Source of the DNA: Pseudomonas baetica
GTDB taxonomy: Bacteria; Pseudomonadota; Gammaproteobacteria; Pseudomonadales; Pseudomonadaceae
Reading direction: 5' to 3'
Assembly (NCBI RefSeq): GCF_019733355.1
Contig: NZ_JAIHLQ010000007.1
Span: 124,001-188,000, forward strand
Length of the DNA: 64,000 nucleotides
A program made the translations under genes and the position numbers. Within the stretch, counting starts at the first letter, position 1. Each line of letters begins with the position of its first letter. This document shows, one piece after another, positions 28,770 to 38,794 of the stretch. The notes beneath the pieces are model-generated. The model searched no databases. It saw nothing but the letters and a program-made list of their open reading frames with translations, and had not been told where the DNA came from.

Positions 28770-29630
28770 TTATTGGCCGGAGGCTGGCATCGCCGGAATC
28801 GGCTCGGACGGCGGCGGGATGTCCGTCGGGTTGGCGGGTGGCGTGATGGTTTGCGTGGCTGGCGCCACCGGTTCAGCACTCGGCGCTGGGGTAATCGGGG
28901 TTGACTCGGCTGGCGGTACAACCGGCTCTGAACTGACCGGGACGGTTTCAACTGGCGCCGGCGCGGTAACCGCTGGAGCTGGCGTGGGTGCAGGAACAGG
29001 CTCAGCGGCGGGCGCAGGAGCAGGTTCTGCGGCAAGAGCTGTTTTAGGCTCAGGCATGCCCAGATCCGTCTTTGGCTTTTCTTCGATATGCGCCGCTTTC
29101 TTCGTTTCTGCCGGCAGGAACTGTTCTACCAGGGTAAAGAAACGCTCGTAGAACTTTTGCGCGGTCACCGTCTCGCTGGCAACCTTGACCATCGAATCGT
29201 CCGATGAGCCGATCGGCATAGACACGGAGCCCAGCACACCGACACCCAGACTGGCCGAGTTGTTGGTCTTCTTCAGTGCGTAGCGATCTTGCAGGGCGTT
29301 GGCGAACACCGTCGCATGGTGCTTGCCACTACCATCTTCGGCGCAGACCACGTTGAAACTGATCTCCAAGTGAGTTTCACCGGTCTGCTGGAAGCTCTTG
29401 TGGCCACTGACCAGTTTCGGGTCACTGCTGGTGATGATGTAGCCCTGACTGAGCAGCGCACGACGGGCCGCTTCGCAACTGCCCGTGTCGCTTACCGGAT
29501 AGTTACGCGAAAACGTGCCGGAATCGTCGAAGCTCTCATGCTCATAAATCGGCTTGTCCTTCGAACAGCCAGCAACAGCGGTCAACAACAGCGCCAACCC
29601 GACAACACGCAGGGGAGTGGAAATCAACAT
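28770..29630 (-). CDS. DUF2242 family lipoprotein
   Basis: A 286-residue lipoprotein: signal peptide, lipobox LTAVAGC with Cys at residue 22. Residues 30-165 form a conserved domain (FSRNYPVSDTGSCEAARRALLSQGYII, GVGVLGSVSMPIGSSDDSMVKVASETV). A disordered C-terminal third rich in Pro, Ala, Glu and Thr follows (about 190-286). The Pro/Ala tail may span or contact peptidoglycan. AGGATG precedes the ATG. The biochemical role is not known. Confidence 0.88.
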   Translation of the reverse strand: MLISTPLRVVGLALLLTAVAGCSKDKPIYEHESFDDSGTFSRNYPVSDTGSCEAARRALLSQGYIITSSDPKLVSGHKSFQQTGETHLEISFNVVCAEDGSGKHHATVFANALQDRYALKKTNNSASLGVGVLGSVSMPIGSSDDSMVKVASETVTAQKFYERFFTLVEQFLPAETKKAAHIEEKPKTDLGMPEPKTALAAEPAPAPAAEPVPAPTPAPAVTAPAPVETVPVSSEPVVPPAESTPITPAPSAEPVAPATQTITPPANPTDIPPPSEPIPAMPASGQ

Positions 29631-29876
29631 TGAACATCCTGAGGGAAAACAGTCCGGGGCGTATTGTGCAACAGATCGCGGCCCGGCGGCGTATGGATTA
29701 GTGTCTTAAAACAGTTACAACGCTATCGCCCTTCAGTTGCGGGAGAAAGCCGCAACGATAAATCATCGATAAAAATCCGCGACTTCGCGGTAGCGGTGAG
29801 GAAAACGACTCAGGGAAGGTCGCTCGTTGAGCCTCTGAAAAGGCTATGTCGCCTGAACTGCCAACAAACAGCGCAC

Positions 29877-29904
29877 ACAAAAAACCCCGGCTGTCAGGCC
29901 GGGG
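29877..29904 (-). terminator. ppiD terminator
   Basis: On the minus strand CCCCGGC and GCCGGGG form a 7-bp GC stem with a 6-nt loop, followed by a run of Ts, 27 bp after the ppiD stop. Confidence 0.85.
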
Positions 29905-29930
29905 CTCTTGTCTTGCCGCTCAGTCAGACA

Positions 29931-31787
29931 TCAATAACGCTTGATCTCTGCCTGGGCTTCCAACTGCTTGCGATACGCAGCGAAGTCCTGCTGACCTTCA
30001 CGAGACGCGAGGAAGCGACGGTATTGAGCCTTCTCTTCATCAGTCGGTGCAGCCGCTTCGTTGACGCCGTTCAGCCGAACGATCATCAGGCTACCGTCCG
30101 GCAGGGTCACGCTGCTGTACGTAGGCTTGTCCTTGGCAGCCGGCTTCGGCATGCGGAACAACGCTTGCAGCACAGCAGGATCAACACCTTCCTGAGCACG
30201 GGTTGCCGCTTCGGTGGTTTTCCAGCTCTGACCATCAACCGCCTTGCCATCGCGCAGATCAGCGATCAGCTTCTCGGCCTTGGTTTTGGCAGCAGCGCTG
30301 GCGTGCTCTTTGGTCAGTTGTGTACGAATGGCCGCACTCACGCTTTCCAAAGGCAGTTGCGCAGGCTTGAGGTGCTCCTTGGAGCGCAGCACGACCACGG
30401 TTTCAGGATCCAGTTCGATGGCAGTGCTGTTGGCGCCTTCATCGATCACTTCAGTACTGAACGCGGCAGTGACCACGGCACGGTTGGCCGCAATACCTTC
30501 GCCACCCTCACGGCCAAACGGCTTGGAGGTGTGCACGGTCAGCTTCAGATCCGCCGCTGGCTGAGCCAGGTCAGATGCCTCGAACGCAGTGTCTTCCAGT
30601 TGCTTGGTCGCCTCGACAAAACGCTGCTCGACTTGCGCCTCTTTCAGTTGGCGGGTCAGCTTGTCTTTCAGGCTTGCAAGGGTCGGCACTTCAGGTGCTT
30701 CCACGCCCAACAACTTGATCAGGTGGAAACCGAAGTCGGTGCGAACCGGCCCGGAAACCTGGTCCTTGGACAAGGCGTACAGGGCTTTCTCGAAAGCTGG
30801 ATCGTAAACGCCAGGACCTGCATAACCCAGGTCACCGCCATTGTTGGCTGAACCCGGATCTTGCGAGAACTCTTTGGCCAGTGCTTCGAACTTCTCGCCC
30901 TTGGCCAGACGCGCCTGGATGTCTTCGATTTTCGCCTTGGCCTGCGCTTCGGTGGTCTTGTCGTTCACTTCAATCAGAATGTGCGCCGCACGACGTTGTT
31001 CCGACAGGTTGGCGATCTCTTTCTGATACGCCGCTTGCAGGTCTTCGTCCTTGACGGCGACCTGATCGAAGAAGGAAGACTTCTTCAGCTCGAGGTAATC
31101 GATGACCACTTGATCCGGGGTCATGAATTCCTTGGCGTGTTCGTCGTAGTAAGCCTTGACCTCATCGTCGGTCAGCTTGATCGCAGCCGGATCGGACTTG
31201 ACGTTCAGGGTGGCGAAATCGCGGGTCTGTTTCTCCAGACGGGCGAATGCCAGCACTTCAGCGTCGGTGACGAAACCGCTGCCAGCGACACCGGCTCGCA
31301 GTTGGCCGATCAGCATTTCCTGAGCCAGCATCTGGCGGAACTGCATACGGCTGTATCCCAGCGAACGGATCACCTGGTCGAAACGATCAGAGCTGAACTT
31401 GCCGTCCACCTGAAATTCAGGTGTTTGCAAGATCACTTGGTCCAGAGCAGCTTCGGAGAAAGCGAATTTCGATTGTTCGGCACCTTGCAGCAGCAGCTTG
31501 CGATCAATCAGCCCCTTGAGAGCCGACTCGCGCAGCATCTTTTCGTCGAGCAAGGAAGCATCGAAATCCTTGCCCAGCTGTTGCATCAGCTGACGGCGTT
31601 GCATGTCAACGGCCTGGCTCAGCTCGTTCTGGCTGATTTCCTCACCATTGACCTTGGCCGCCTCGTTAGAGTGCGTCGTGGCCTTGAAAATGGCGTCGAA
31701 ACCGGTCAGAGCCATCAGTGCAACGATGACTCCGATAATGGTCTTGGCAATCCAGCCTTGTGAATTGTCCCTGATATTCTGCAGCAT
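29931..31787 (-). CDS. ppiD: Periplasmic folding chaperone / peptidyl-prolyl isomerase PpiD
   Basis: A 618-residue protein anchored by one N-terminal helix (WIAKTIIGVIVALMALTGF), with the bulk in the periplasm. A SurA-like N-terminal chaperone domain comes first (about 45-240). A parvulin domain follows (about 265-360, RRAAHILIEVND, FSQDPGSANNGGDLGY, FGFHLIKLLG), then a C-terminal helical part. It helps newly exported proteins fold at the SecYEG exit. GGGGGAC precedes the ATG. It is the last protein gene of the lon-hupB-ppiD block. Confidence 0.95.
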   Translation of the reverse strand: MLQNIRDNSQGWIAKTIIGVIVALMALTGFDAIFKATTHSNEAAKVNGEEISQNELSQAVDMQRRQLMQQLGKDFDASLLDEKMLRESALKGLIDRKLLLQGAEQSKFAFSEAALDQVILQTPEFQVDGKFSSDRFDQVIRSLGYSRMQFRQMLAQEMLIGQLRAGVAGSGFVTDAEVLAFARLEKQTRDFATLNVKSDPAAIKLTDDEVKAYYDEHAKEFMTPDQVVIDYLELKKSSFFDQVAVKDEDLQAAYQKEIANLSEQRRAAHILIEVNDKTTEAQAKAKIEDIQARLAKGEKFEALAKEFSQDPGSANNGGDLGYAGPGVYDPAFEKALYALSKDQVSGPVRTDFGFHLIKLLGVEAPEVPTLASLKDKLTRQLKEAQVEQRFVEATKQLEDTAFEASDLAQPAADLKLTVHTSKPFGREGGEGIAANRAVVTAAFSTEVIDEGANSTAIELDPETVVVLRSKEHLKPAQLPLESVSAAIRTQLTKEHASAAAKTKAEKLIADLRDGKAVDGQSWKTTEAATRAQEGVDPAVLQALFRMPKPAAKDKPTYSSVTLPDGSLMIVRLNGVNEAAAPTDEEKAQYRRFLASREGQQDFAAYRKQLEAQAEIKRY

Positions 31788-31851
31788 GCGTCCCCCAGAA
31801 ACGGTTGAACTTCAAAATTAGGCAACCGTGGAGCGTGGGTAGAATCCGGAT

Positions 31852-31881
31852 AGAAGAAAGGCGCATCCGAGGATGCGCCTT
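31852..31881 (-). terminator. Intrinsic terminator after the tRNA-like element
   Basis: Perfect 11-bp stem AAGGCGCATCC/GGATGCGCCTT with a 2-base apex (effectively a 4-nt loop), followed on the minus strand by TTCTTC. Confidence 0.75.
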
Positions 31882-31889
31882 CTCGTAAC

Positions 31890-31965
31890 TGGCGGAGCGG
31901 ACAGGGCTCGAACCCTCGATCCCGGCGTTACAGGCAGCTGTTTCAGCGACCTGCTCTACCGCTCC
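31890..31965 (-). pseudogene. Degenerate tRNA-Asp-like element with GUA anticodon
   Basis: 76 nt on the minus strand with a perfect acceptor stem (GGAGCGG/CCGCTCC), discriminator G and encoded CCA, plus TTCGAGC in the T-loop. These match tRNA-Asp. The anticodon loop reads CTGTAAC, giving GUA (Tyr) instead of GUC. The anticodon stem has two mismatches, the T-stem has one mismatch and two wobble pairs, the D-loop is too short and lacks the usual shape, and the variable loop is 4 nt. It looks like a decaying tRNA-Asp copy. Transcription is plausible because hupB lies upstream and a terminator downstream. Strongly altered yet functional is possible but less likely. Confidence 0.6.
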
Positions 31966-32015
31966 GCTGCCAGGTCAGGCATGACCCCGACCCGGATAGG
32001 TAAAAACCTGAAAAC

Positions 32016-32288
32016 TTAGTTAACAGCTTCTTTCAGTGCTTTACCGGCTTTGAAACCTGGTTTTTTGGCCGCTGCGATCTGCAGCGTCTTGCCGGTCTGT
32101 GGGTTACGACCAACGCGAGCCGGACGATCAGTCACGGAGAAAGTACCGAAACCAACCAGAACAACGGAGTCGCCAGCCTTGAGAGCGCCAGTGACGGATT
32201 CGATTACTGCGTCCAGCGCACGGCCAGCAGCAGCTTTCGGGATATCAGCGGATGCAGCGATAGCATCAATCAGTTCCGACTTGTTCAC
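32016..32288 (-). CDS. hupB: DNA-binding protein HU-beta
   Basis: A 90-residue HU/IHF family histone-like protein, full length, with the DNA-arm signature [26 protein letters not shown]. It bends and compacts DNA as a dimer. The start codon is GTG (GTGAACAAG), fixed by AGGGG 8 nt upstream and by the conserved MNKSELID N terminus. It lies between lon and ppiD, as in other pseudomonads, with its own promoter space of about 150 bp after lon. Confidence 0.97.
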   Translation of the reverse strand: MNKSELIDAIAASADIPKAAAGRALDAVIESVTGALKAGDSVVLVGFGTFSVTDRPARVGRNPQTGKTLQIAAAKKPGFKAGKALKEAVN

Positions 32289-32374
32289 TCTAAGTCCCCT
32301 TATATCTATTTTGAGATGATTCTAAGTTTTTTGGTGAAAGCAAAAACGTGTGCTGAATGGCCTACAGACACTTA

Positions 32375-32399
32375 AGAGCCGCTTTATAACAAGGGCTCT
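32375..32399 (-). terminator. Weak terminator after lon
   Basis: AGAGCC and GGCTCT form a 6-bp stem 38 bp after the lon stop; the U-tract is poor. Confidence 0.45.
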
Positions 32400-32436
32400 A
32401 AAAAGCTGTCAAGGAAGCCACCCAAGCAAAAACGTA

Positions 32437-34833
32437 TTAATGCGTGCTAATTCTTTCCTTAGAGTCAGACTCACGTTTTTCGTCCTTGGCAACTATCTCC
32501 GGAGCCACATCCGGCAAGGGCTCCGGCGCGTATTGCAGCGCAATTTGCAGGACCTCGTCAATCCATTTAACCGGTTTAATCTGCAGATCCTGCTTGATAT
32601 TGTCAGGAATCTCCTTCAGATCGCGCACATTCTCTTCCGGAATAATCACAATCTTGATTCCGCCGCGGTGCGCCGCAAGCAGTTTTTCCTTCAGACCACC
32701 AATGGCCAGCACTTGACCACGCAAAGTGATTTCGCCGGTCATGGCGACATCAGCGCGCACCGGAATGCCGGTCAAGGCCGAAACCAATGCCGTGCACATG
32801 CCTACACCCGCGCTCGGTCCATCTTTCGGGGTCGCCCCTTCCGGCATGTGGATGTGTGTGTCGCGCTTCTCGTGGAAGTCCAAAGGAATGCCTAGACTCT
32901 TCGCACGGCTGCGCACCACGGTCAGGGCAGCAGTGATCGATTCGACCATTACATCGCCCAGCGAACCAGTCTTGATCAACTGGCCTTTACCTGGCACAAC
33001 AGCGGCTTCAATGGTTAGCAATTCGCCCCCCACCTGAGTCCAGGCAAGGCCAGTAACCTGACCGATCTGATCCTGCTGCTCGGCCAGACCGTAGCGGAAT
33101 TTGCGCACACCGAGGAAGTGTTCCAGCAAGTCTGCTGTCACTTTCACCGAGAAGCGTTTTTCCATCGCGTGCTCTTTAACGGCCTTGCGGCAGACCTTGG
33201 CGATCTGACGTTCAAGGCCACGCACACCGGCTTCACGGGTGTAGTAGCGGATGATGTCGCGGATCGCCTCTTCGTCGAATTCCAGCTCGCCTTTCTTCAG
33301 ACCATTGGCAGTGATCTGCTTTGGCGACAGGTATTTGACCGCAATGTTGATCTTCTCGTCTTCGGTGTAGCCCGGCAGACGGATGACTTCCATCCGGTCC
33401 AGCAGCGCCGGCGGGATGTTCATCGAGTTGGAGGTGCACAGGAACATCACATCCGAGAGGTCGTAATCGACTTCCAGATAGTGGTCGTTGAAGTTGTGGT
33501 TCTGCTCGGGATCGAGCACTTCCAGCAACGCCGATGCTGGATCGCCACGCATGTCGCTGCCCATTTTGTCGATTTCATCGAGCAGGAAGAGCGGGTTACG
33601 GACGCCTACCTTTGTCATCTTTTGAATCAATCTTCCGGGCATCGAACCGATGTAAGTCCGGCGGTGACCTCGAATTTCCGCTTCATCACGCACGCCACCC
33701 AAGGCCATGCGGACGAATTTACGGTTTGTGGCGTGGGCAATCGACTCCGCCAGCGAAGTTTTACCCACGCCCGGAGGACCGACCAGGCACAACACCGGGC
33801 CACGGATTTTCTTCACGCGTTTTTGTACGGCGAGGTATTCAAGGATGCGCTCCTTGACCTCTTCGAGACCGTAGTGATCAGCATCGAGAATGTCTTCTGC
33901 GCGAGCAAGGTCCAGGCGCACTTTGCTCTGGGCCTTCCACGGCACCTGCACCAACCAGTCGATGTACGAGCGCACCACAGTGGCCTCTGCGGACATCGGC
34001 GACATTTGCTTGAGCTTGTTCAACTCGGCAGTGGCTTTGGCCAAGGCGTCTTTCGGCAGACCGGCAGCGTCGATGCGCTTTTTCAGGTCTTCGATTTCGT
34101 TGTGGCCTTCGTCGCTGTCGCCGAGTTCCTTCTGAATGGCCTTCATCTGCTCATTCAGGTAGTACTCACGCTGACTGCGCTCCATCTGCTTTTTAACGCG
34201 ACCGCGAATGCGTTTTTCGACTTGCAGCAGGTCAATCTCGGCGTCCAGCAACGCCAAGACGTGCTCAACCCGGGCCGACAAATCGATGATTTCGAGGATT
34301 TCCTGCTTCTGCTCGATTTTCAGCGCCATGTGGGCGGCCATGGTATCGACCAGACGGCCCGGTTCTTCGATGCTGTTGAGCGACGACAGGACTTCCGCGG
34401 GGACTTTTTTGCCCAACTGCACATATTGTTCGAACTGAGACAGCAGTGTACGCACGAACACTTCGGACTCGCGCTCGGCAGCGTCGACTTCTTCAATCAA
34501 GGAGACTTCGGCACGACAGTGGCCGTCGACTTCGCTGAAGCGCTCAACGGTACCGCGCTGCTCACCCTCGACCAGAACCTTGACGGTGCCGTCAGGCAGC
34601 TTGAGCAGCTGTAGAACAGTGGCAATGGTACCTACGCGATAGAGAGCGTCTTCACCGGGATCATCATCAGCCGGGTTTCTCTGGGCCAGCAGCAAAATCT
34701 GCTTGTCGCCCGTCATCGCTGCCTCGAGGGCTTCGATGGATTTCTCGCGCCCCACGAACAGCGGGATAACCATGTGCGGATAAACGACGACATCACGCAA
34801 TGGCAGGAGAGGCAATTCGATGGTTGTCTTCAT
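32437..34833 (-). CDS. lon: ATP-dependent protease Lon
   Basis: A 798-residue LonA protease. The N-terminal substrate domain (about 1-200) and coiled coil are followed by an AAA+ module (about 300-580, Walker A GPPGVGKTS, Walker B LFLLDEIDKMG). The C-terminal protease domain has catalytic serine in PKDGPSAGVGM and lysine in GGLKEKLLAA. It degrades misfolded and regulatory proteins in the cytoplasm. Its length is usual for LonA. A heat-shock-type promoter lies about 55 bp upstream. It follows clpX with a terminator between, so it is a separate transcription unit. Confidence 0.97.
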   Translation of the reverse strand: MKTTIELPLLPLRDVVVYPHMVIPLFVGREKSIEALEAAMTGDKQILLLAQRNPADDDPGEDALYRVGTIATVLQLLKLPDGTVKVLVEGEQRGTVERFSEVDGHCRAEVSLIEEVDAAERESEVFVRTLLSQFEQYVQLGKKVPAEVLSSLNSIEEPGRLVDTMAAHMALKIEQKQEILEIIDLSARVEHVLALLDAEIDLLQVEKRIRGRVKKQMERSQREYYLNEQMKAIQKELGDSDEGHNEIEDLKKRIDAAGLPKDALAKATAELNKLKQMSPMSAEATVVRSYIDWLVQVPWKAQSKVRLDLARAEDILDADHYGLEEVKERILEYLAVQKRVKKIRGPVLCLVGPPGVGKTSLAESIAHATNRKFVRMALGGVRDEAEIRGHRRTYIGSMPGRLIQKMTKVGVRNPLFLLDEIDKMGSDMRGDPASALLEVLDPEQNHNFNDHYLEVDYDLSDVMFLCTSNSMNIPPALLDRMEVIRLPGYTEDEKINIAVKYLSPKQITANGLKKGELEFDEEAIRDIIRYYTREAGVRGLERQIAKVCRKAVKEHAMEKRFSVKVTADLLEHFLGVRKFRYGLAEQQDQIGQVTGLAWTQVGGELLTIEAAVVPGKGQLIKTGSLGDVMVESITAALTVVRSRAKSLGIPLDFHEKRDTHIHMPEGATPKDGPSAGVGMCTALVSALTGIPVRADVAMTGEITLRGQVLAIGGLKEKLLAAHRGGIKIVIIPEENVRDLKEIPDNIKQDLQIKPVKWIDEVLQIALQYAPEPLPDVAPEIVAKDEKRESDSKERISTH

Positions 34834-34891
34834 GATTTCGCCTCTACGGCGGCCATATGGCCGTAATCAGATGGAATTAAGCTTGAAACCA

Positions 34892-34920
34892 AGATGGGGG
34901 CTGCCTTGAAAAAAAACAAG
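34892..34920 (-). promoter_or_regulatory. RpoH (sigma-32)-type promoter of lon
   Basis: On the minus strand CTTGTTT (34920-34914), 14-bp spacer, CCCCATCT (34899-34892). The -10 matches the CCCCATnT consensus exactly and the -35 matches the CTTG half of CTTGAAA. Transcription would start about 50 nt before the lon ATG. Confidence 0.75.
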
Positions 34921-34939
34921 CGCAAAGCGGATGTAAAAA

Positions 34940-34973
34940 ACGACTAAAAAAAAAGAGGCCCGAAGGCCCCTTC
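34940..34973 (-). terminator. clpX terminator
   Basis: GGGGCCTTCGGGCCTC hairpin followed on the minus strand by nine Ts, about 25 bp after the clpX stop. Confidence 0.88.
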
Positions 34974-34995
34974 TTTGTTCCGGCAGCGTAGACGC

Positions 34996-36279
34996 TTAAG
35001 CGTCCGGTGCTGCCTTGGCAGTCGGCTCACTGTTCTCGTAGATATACAGTGGCTTGGACTTGCCTTCGATCACACTCTCATCGATGACGACTTTGCTCAC
35101 CTCGGACTGCGAGGGGATTTCGTACATCGTATCAAGCAGCACACCTTCGAGAATCGAACGCAGGCCACGGGCACCGGTTTTACGTTCCAGGGCACGCTTG
35201 GCGACCGATTTCAGCGCGTCGGAGCGGAACTCCAGATCCACGCCTTCCATCTCGAACAGCTTTGCATACTGCTTGGTCAGAGCGTTTTTCGGCTCGGTGA
35301 GGATCTGCATCAGCGCAGCCTCGTCCAGCTCGTCCAGTGTCGCAAGGACTGGCAGACGACCGACGAATTCCGGGATCAGACCGAACTTGACCAGATCGTC
35401 AGGCTCGACTTCACGCAGGGACTCGCCGACTTTCTTGCCCTCTTCCTTGCTGCGAACTTCTGCATTGAAACCGATGCCACCTTTGGTGGAACGATTCTGG
35501 ATAACCTTCTCGAGACCCGAGAACGCACCACCGCAGATGAACAAAATGTTACGGGTGTCGACCTGCAGGAATTCCTGCTGCGGATGCTTGCGGCCACCTT
35601 GCGGCGGTACGGAAGCGACCGTGCCTTCGATCAACTTGAGCAAGGCCTGCTGCACGCCTTCACCGGAAACGTCCCGGGTGATCGACGGGTTGTCGGACTT
35701 GCGGGAAATCTTGTCGATTTCGTCGATATAGACAATACCCATCTGGGCCTTCTCTACGTCGTAATCACACTTCTGCAGCAGCTTCTGAATGATGTTCTCG
35801 ACATCTTCACCTACGTAACCCGCCTCGGTGAGGGTGGTTGCGTCAGCGATGGTGAACGGAACGTTCAGCAAGCGGGCCAGTGTTTCGGCCAGCAGGGTTT
35901 TACCAGAGCCTGTCGGGCCGATCAGCAGGATGTTGCTCTTGCCGAGTTCGACGTCGTCAGCCTTTTTGTCACGCTGGTTCAGGCGTTTGTAGTGGTTATA
36001 CACCGCTACGGCCAGAACCTTCTTCGCACGCTCTTGACCAATCACATACTGATCAAGGATGCCGCTGATTTCTTTAGGCGAAGGCAATTTATGCGCGCTG
36101 CTTTCGGCCTGGGCTTCCTGCACCTCCTCGCGGATGATGTCATTGCACAGGTCGACGCACTCGTCGCAGATAAAGACCGAGGGGCCGGCAATCAATTTGC
36201 GCACTTCATGCTGGCTTTTGCCACAGAAGGAGCAATAGAGCAGCTTGCCGTTGTCCTCGCCGTTGCGGGTGTCAGTCAT
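34996..36279 (-). CDS. clpX: ATP-dependent Clp protease, ATP-binding subunit ClpX
   Basis: A 427-residue unfoldase. The N-terminal C4 zinc-binding domain ([11 protein letters not shown]...CDECVDLC) is followed by an AAA+ domain with Walker A GPTGSGKT, Walker [10 protein letters not shown], and the IGF-type ClpP-contact loop (GGIGFNAEV). It delivers tagged proteins such as ssrA-tagged chains to ClpP. The start is MTDTRNGED; the longer frame is unsupported. It follows clpP with 112 bp containing a hairpin. Confidence 0.97.
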   Translation of the reverse strand: MTDTRNGEDNGKLLYCSFCGKSQHEVRKLIAGPSVFICDECVDLCNDIIREEVQEAQAESSAHKLPSPKEISGILDQYVIGQERAKKVLAVAVYNHYKRLNQRDKKADDVELGKSNILLIGPTGSGKTLLAETLARLLNVPFTIADATTLTEAGYVGEDVENIIQKLLQKCDYDVEKAQMGIVYIDEIDKISRKSDNPSITRDVSGEGVQQALLKLIEGTVASVPPQGGRKHPQQEFLQVDTRNILFICGGAFSGLEKVIQNRSTKGGIGFNAEVRSKEEGKKVGESLREVEPDDLVKFGLIPEFVGRLPVLATLDELDEAALMQILTEPKNALTKQYAKLFEMEGVDLEFRSDALKSVAKRALERKTGARGLRSILEGVLLDTMYEIPSQSEVSKVVIDESVIEGKSKPLYIYENSEPTAKAAPDA

Positions 36280-36327
36280 TCGTTCGATCCAAATCCGATA
36301 GGCTTGCAACACAAGATGAAGGCTATT

Positions 36328-36347
36328 GCGGGCTTTTTCAAGCCCGC
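36328..36347 (-). terminator. Hairpin between clpP and clpX
   Basis: GCGGGCTT and AAGCCCGC with a short loop and no T-run afterwards. It may attenuate rather than end transcription. Confidence 0.4.
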
Positions 36348-36391
36348 CGCTGATCAGACGCGCCGACCAAGCCTATTTTGAGCTGCTTATT

Positions 36392-37027
36392 TTAAGCTGG
36401 GCGCTGGTTGATCACTTCGTCGATCAAGCCATATTCCTTCGCAGCTTCTGCACTCATGAAGTTATCGCGGTTGGTATCGCGCTCGATTTCTTCAAGGGTA
36501 CGACCGCTGTGCTTGGCCATCAGCGTGTTCAGGCGCTCGCGAATAAAGAGGATTTCCTTGGCATGGATTTCGATATCCGATGCCTGCCCCTGGAAACCAC
36601 CCAGTGGCTGGTGAATCATCACGCGCGAGTTCGGCAGGCAAAAACGCTTGCCTGGAGCACCGGCGGTCAACAAGAACGCGCCCATGCTGCATGCCTGACC
36701 GATGCAAGTGGTCGATACGTTGGGTTTGATGAACTGCATGGTGTCGTAAATCGACATGCCCGCTGTCACCGAACCGCCCGGGGAGTTGATATAGAGATGG
36801 ATGTCCTTGTCCGGGTTTTCCGCTTCAAGGAACAGCAGTTGCGCACAGATCAGATTGGCCATGTAGTCCTCTACCGGACCAACCAGAAAGATCACTCGTT
36901 CCTTGAGCAGGCGCGAGTAGATGTCATAGGCGCGTTCGCCACGAGCAGATTGCTCGACAACCATAGGGACCAGGCCGCCTGCGGCCTGGATATCAGAGTT
37001 CTGCTGAATATACGAATTACGGAACAT
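36392..37027 (-). CDS. clpP: ATP-dependent Clp protease proteolytic subunit
   Basis: A 211-residue serine protease that forms the two-ring ClpP chamber. The catalytic serine is in [11 protein letters not shown], histidine in [11 protein letters not shown] and aspartate in [10 protein letters not shown]. The N-terminal [23 protein letters not shown] is typical. The first residues, [11 protein letters not shown], include a likely processed propeptide. It lies between tig and clpX in the conserved order. Confidence 0.97.
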   Translation of the reverse strand: MFRNSYIQQNSDIQAAGGLVPMVVEQSARGERAYDIYSRLLKERVIFLVGPVEDYMANLICAQLLFLEAENPDKDIHLYINSPGGSVTAGMSIYDTMQFIKPNVSTTCIGQACSMGAFLLTAGAPGKRFCLPNSRVMIHQPLGGFQGQASDIEIHAKEILFIRERLNTLMAKHSGRTLEEIERDTNRDNFMSAEAAKEYGLIDEVINQRPA

Positions 37028-37120
37028 GCTCTGCAGTCACTCCCAAATAGTTATGTCTTGAATACGCATAAGCCAGCTCGAGAGCTGGCTTATGGTGTGC
37101 ACTTCTTAACGCAAAAACAA

Positions 37121-38431
37121 TCAGTCGGCTGTTGGAGCTTCTACCGGCTTGACCGCTTCTTCGTAAGAGACCGATTTGTCGGTCACGCTAGCTTTCTGCA
37201 GAACAGTATCCACAACTTGTTCTTCCAGCACAACCGAACGAACCTCGTTCAGTTGTTGGTCGTTCTTGTAGTACCACGACACGACCTGCTCAGGCTCTTG
37301 GTAAGCCGAAGCCATTTCCTGAATCATTTCACGAACACGGGCATCGTCAGGCTTGAGGTCGAACTGCTTGACCACTTCAGCCACGATCAGACCCAGCACT
37401 ACGCGGCGCTTAGCTTGCTCTTCGAACAGCTCGGCCGGCAGTTGGTCAGGCTTGATGTTGCCACCGAACTGCTGAACAGCCTGCACGCGCAGACGGTCAA
37501 CTTCATTGGACAGCAGAGCCTTAGGCACTTCGATCGGGTTGGTGGCCAGCAGACCGTCCATTACCTGATTTTTCACCTTGGATTTGATCGCCTGACGCAG
37601 TTCACGCTCCATGTTCTTGCGAACTTCGGTGCGGAAGCCGTCGATGCCGCTTTCCTTGATACCGAATTGAGCGAAGAACTCTTCGTTCAACTCAGGCAGC
37701 TTTGGCTCGGAGACAGTGTTGACAGTCACGGTGAACTCAGCGGTTTTACCCGCCAGATCCAGGTTCTGATAGTCCTCAGGGAAGGTCAGGTTCAGAACGC
37801 GCTCTTCGCCCGCCTTAGCGCCCACCAGGCCTTCTTCGAAGCCCGGGATCATGCGGCCGGAACCCAGAACCAGCTGAGTACCTTTGGCGGAGCCACCTGC
37901 AAACACTTCGCCATCAACCTTGCCAACGAAATCGATGTTCAGTTGGTCTTCGTTCTGGGCAGCACGATCAGCCACTTCAAAACGGGTGTTCTGCTTGCGC
38001 AGGATGTCGAGCATTTTGTCCAGGTCAGCGTCAGCCACGTCAGCGCTCAGGCGCTCAACGGTGATGCCTTCGAAACCGGCAACGGTGAACTCAGGGAACA
38101 CTTCGAATACAGCAACGTATTCCAGATCCTTGCCAGCTTCGAGCGATTTAGGCTCGATCGAAGGCGAACCAGCCGGGTTCAGCTTCTGCTCAACCACAGC
38201 TTCATAGAAGGAGGACTGGATGACATCACCAACAGCTTCCTGGCGAGCGTCAGCACCGAAACGGCGCTTGATTTCGCTCATTGGCACTTTGCCTGGACGG
38301 AAGCCAGCAATCTTGGCCTTTTGGGCAGTCTGCTGCAGACGCTTGTTGACCTGGCTCTCAATGCGCTCAGCCGGCACGGTGACGCTCATGCGGCGCTCAA
38401 GAGCAGTAGTATTTTCAACAGAAACTTGCAT
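37121..38431 (-). CDS. tig: Trigger factor
   Basis: A 436-residue ribosome-associated chaperone with an N-terminal ribosome-binding domain (the signature near [14 protein letters not shown]). A central FKBP-type isomerase domain follows (about 160-245, [40 protein letters not shown]), then the helical C-terminal chaperone arms. It cycles on nascent chains at the exit tunnel. The start is the ATG after GAGGAA (MQVSVENTT). It begins the tig-clpP-clpX run. Confidence 0.97.
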   Translation of the reverse strand: MQVSVENTTALERRMSVTVPAERIESQVNKRLQQTAQKAKIAGFRPGKVPMSEIKRRFGADARQEAVGDVIQSSFYEAVVEQKLNPAGSPSIEPKSLEAGKDLEYVAVFEVFPEFTVAGFEGITVERLSADVADADLDKMLDILRKQNTRFEVADRAAQNEDQLNIDFVGKVDGEVFAGGSAKGTQLVLGSGRMIPGFEEGLVGAKAGEERVLNLTFPEDYQNLDLAGKTAEFTVTVNTVSEPKLPELNEEFFAQFGIKESGIDGFRTEVRKNMERELRQAIKSKVKNQVMDGLLATNPIEVPKALLSNEVDRLRVQAVQQFGGNIKPDQLPAELFEEQAKRRVVLGLIVAEVVKQFDLKPDDARVREMIQEMASAYQEPEQVVSWYYKNDQQLNEVRSVVLEEQVVDTVLQKASVTDKSVSYEEAVKPVEAPTAD

Positions 38432-38794
38432 GGATATTCCTCGTTGCACAGACGTTAGCCGGCCGTTTCCGACCCCAGAATCAAGGGCATGCATTCTAGT
38501 GGGTCAAACTCAAGAAGTCACCCTACTGAAAACGGGTAAAAAAACAGCAGGCAATTTATAGGGACCGTTGCACGAATGCGTCGCGCCCCACAGGCGAATA
38601 CAACCAATCACGCCAGGGCTCCGCGCCGATCTCCTCTATATATAGAAGAGACCGCCAATCACGCCCTGACGGCCGACCCTGCAAGCAAGCCCGGCGAGCA
38701 GCACAGAATCATCGAGCAACATAAACACGACGAAACGCCCCACTCCTGCGAATCGAAGCCGGCAATCGCCAAGTCTTCAAATCGCTAAAACAAA
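38432..38794. other. Region between tig and the tRNA cluster
   Basis: About 360 bp without a convincing gene. It presumably holds the tig promoter. A near-palindrome TCCTCTATATATAGAAGA lies around 38630-38648, and CCAATCACGCC occurs twice (about 38602 and 38652). I assign no function to either. Confidence 0.4.

Noticed and set aside
31890..31965. Reading the element as a functional tRNA-Tyr because of its GUA anticodon
   Set aside because: Tyr tRNAs of bacteria are class II with a long variable arm, and this has a 4-nt variable loop and Asp-type acceptor and discriminator.
33118..34614. 498-codon open frame on the plus strand
   Set aside because: Antisense to lon; composition is rich in Phe, His and Arg without any motif.
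34975..36381. 468-codon open frame on the plus strand
   Set aside because: Antisense to clpX; no ribosome site or recognisable fold.
36326..38458. 710-codon open frame on the plus strand
   Set aside because: It runs antisense through clpP and tig and the gap between them. Both real genes are certain, and the frame has no domain character.
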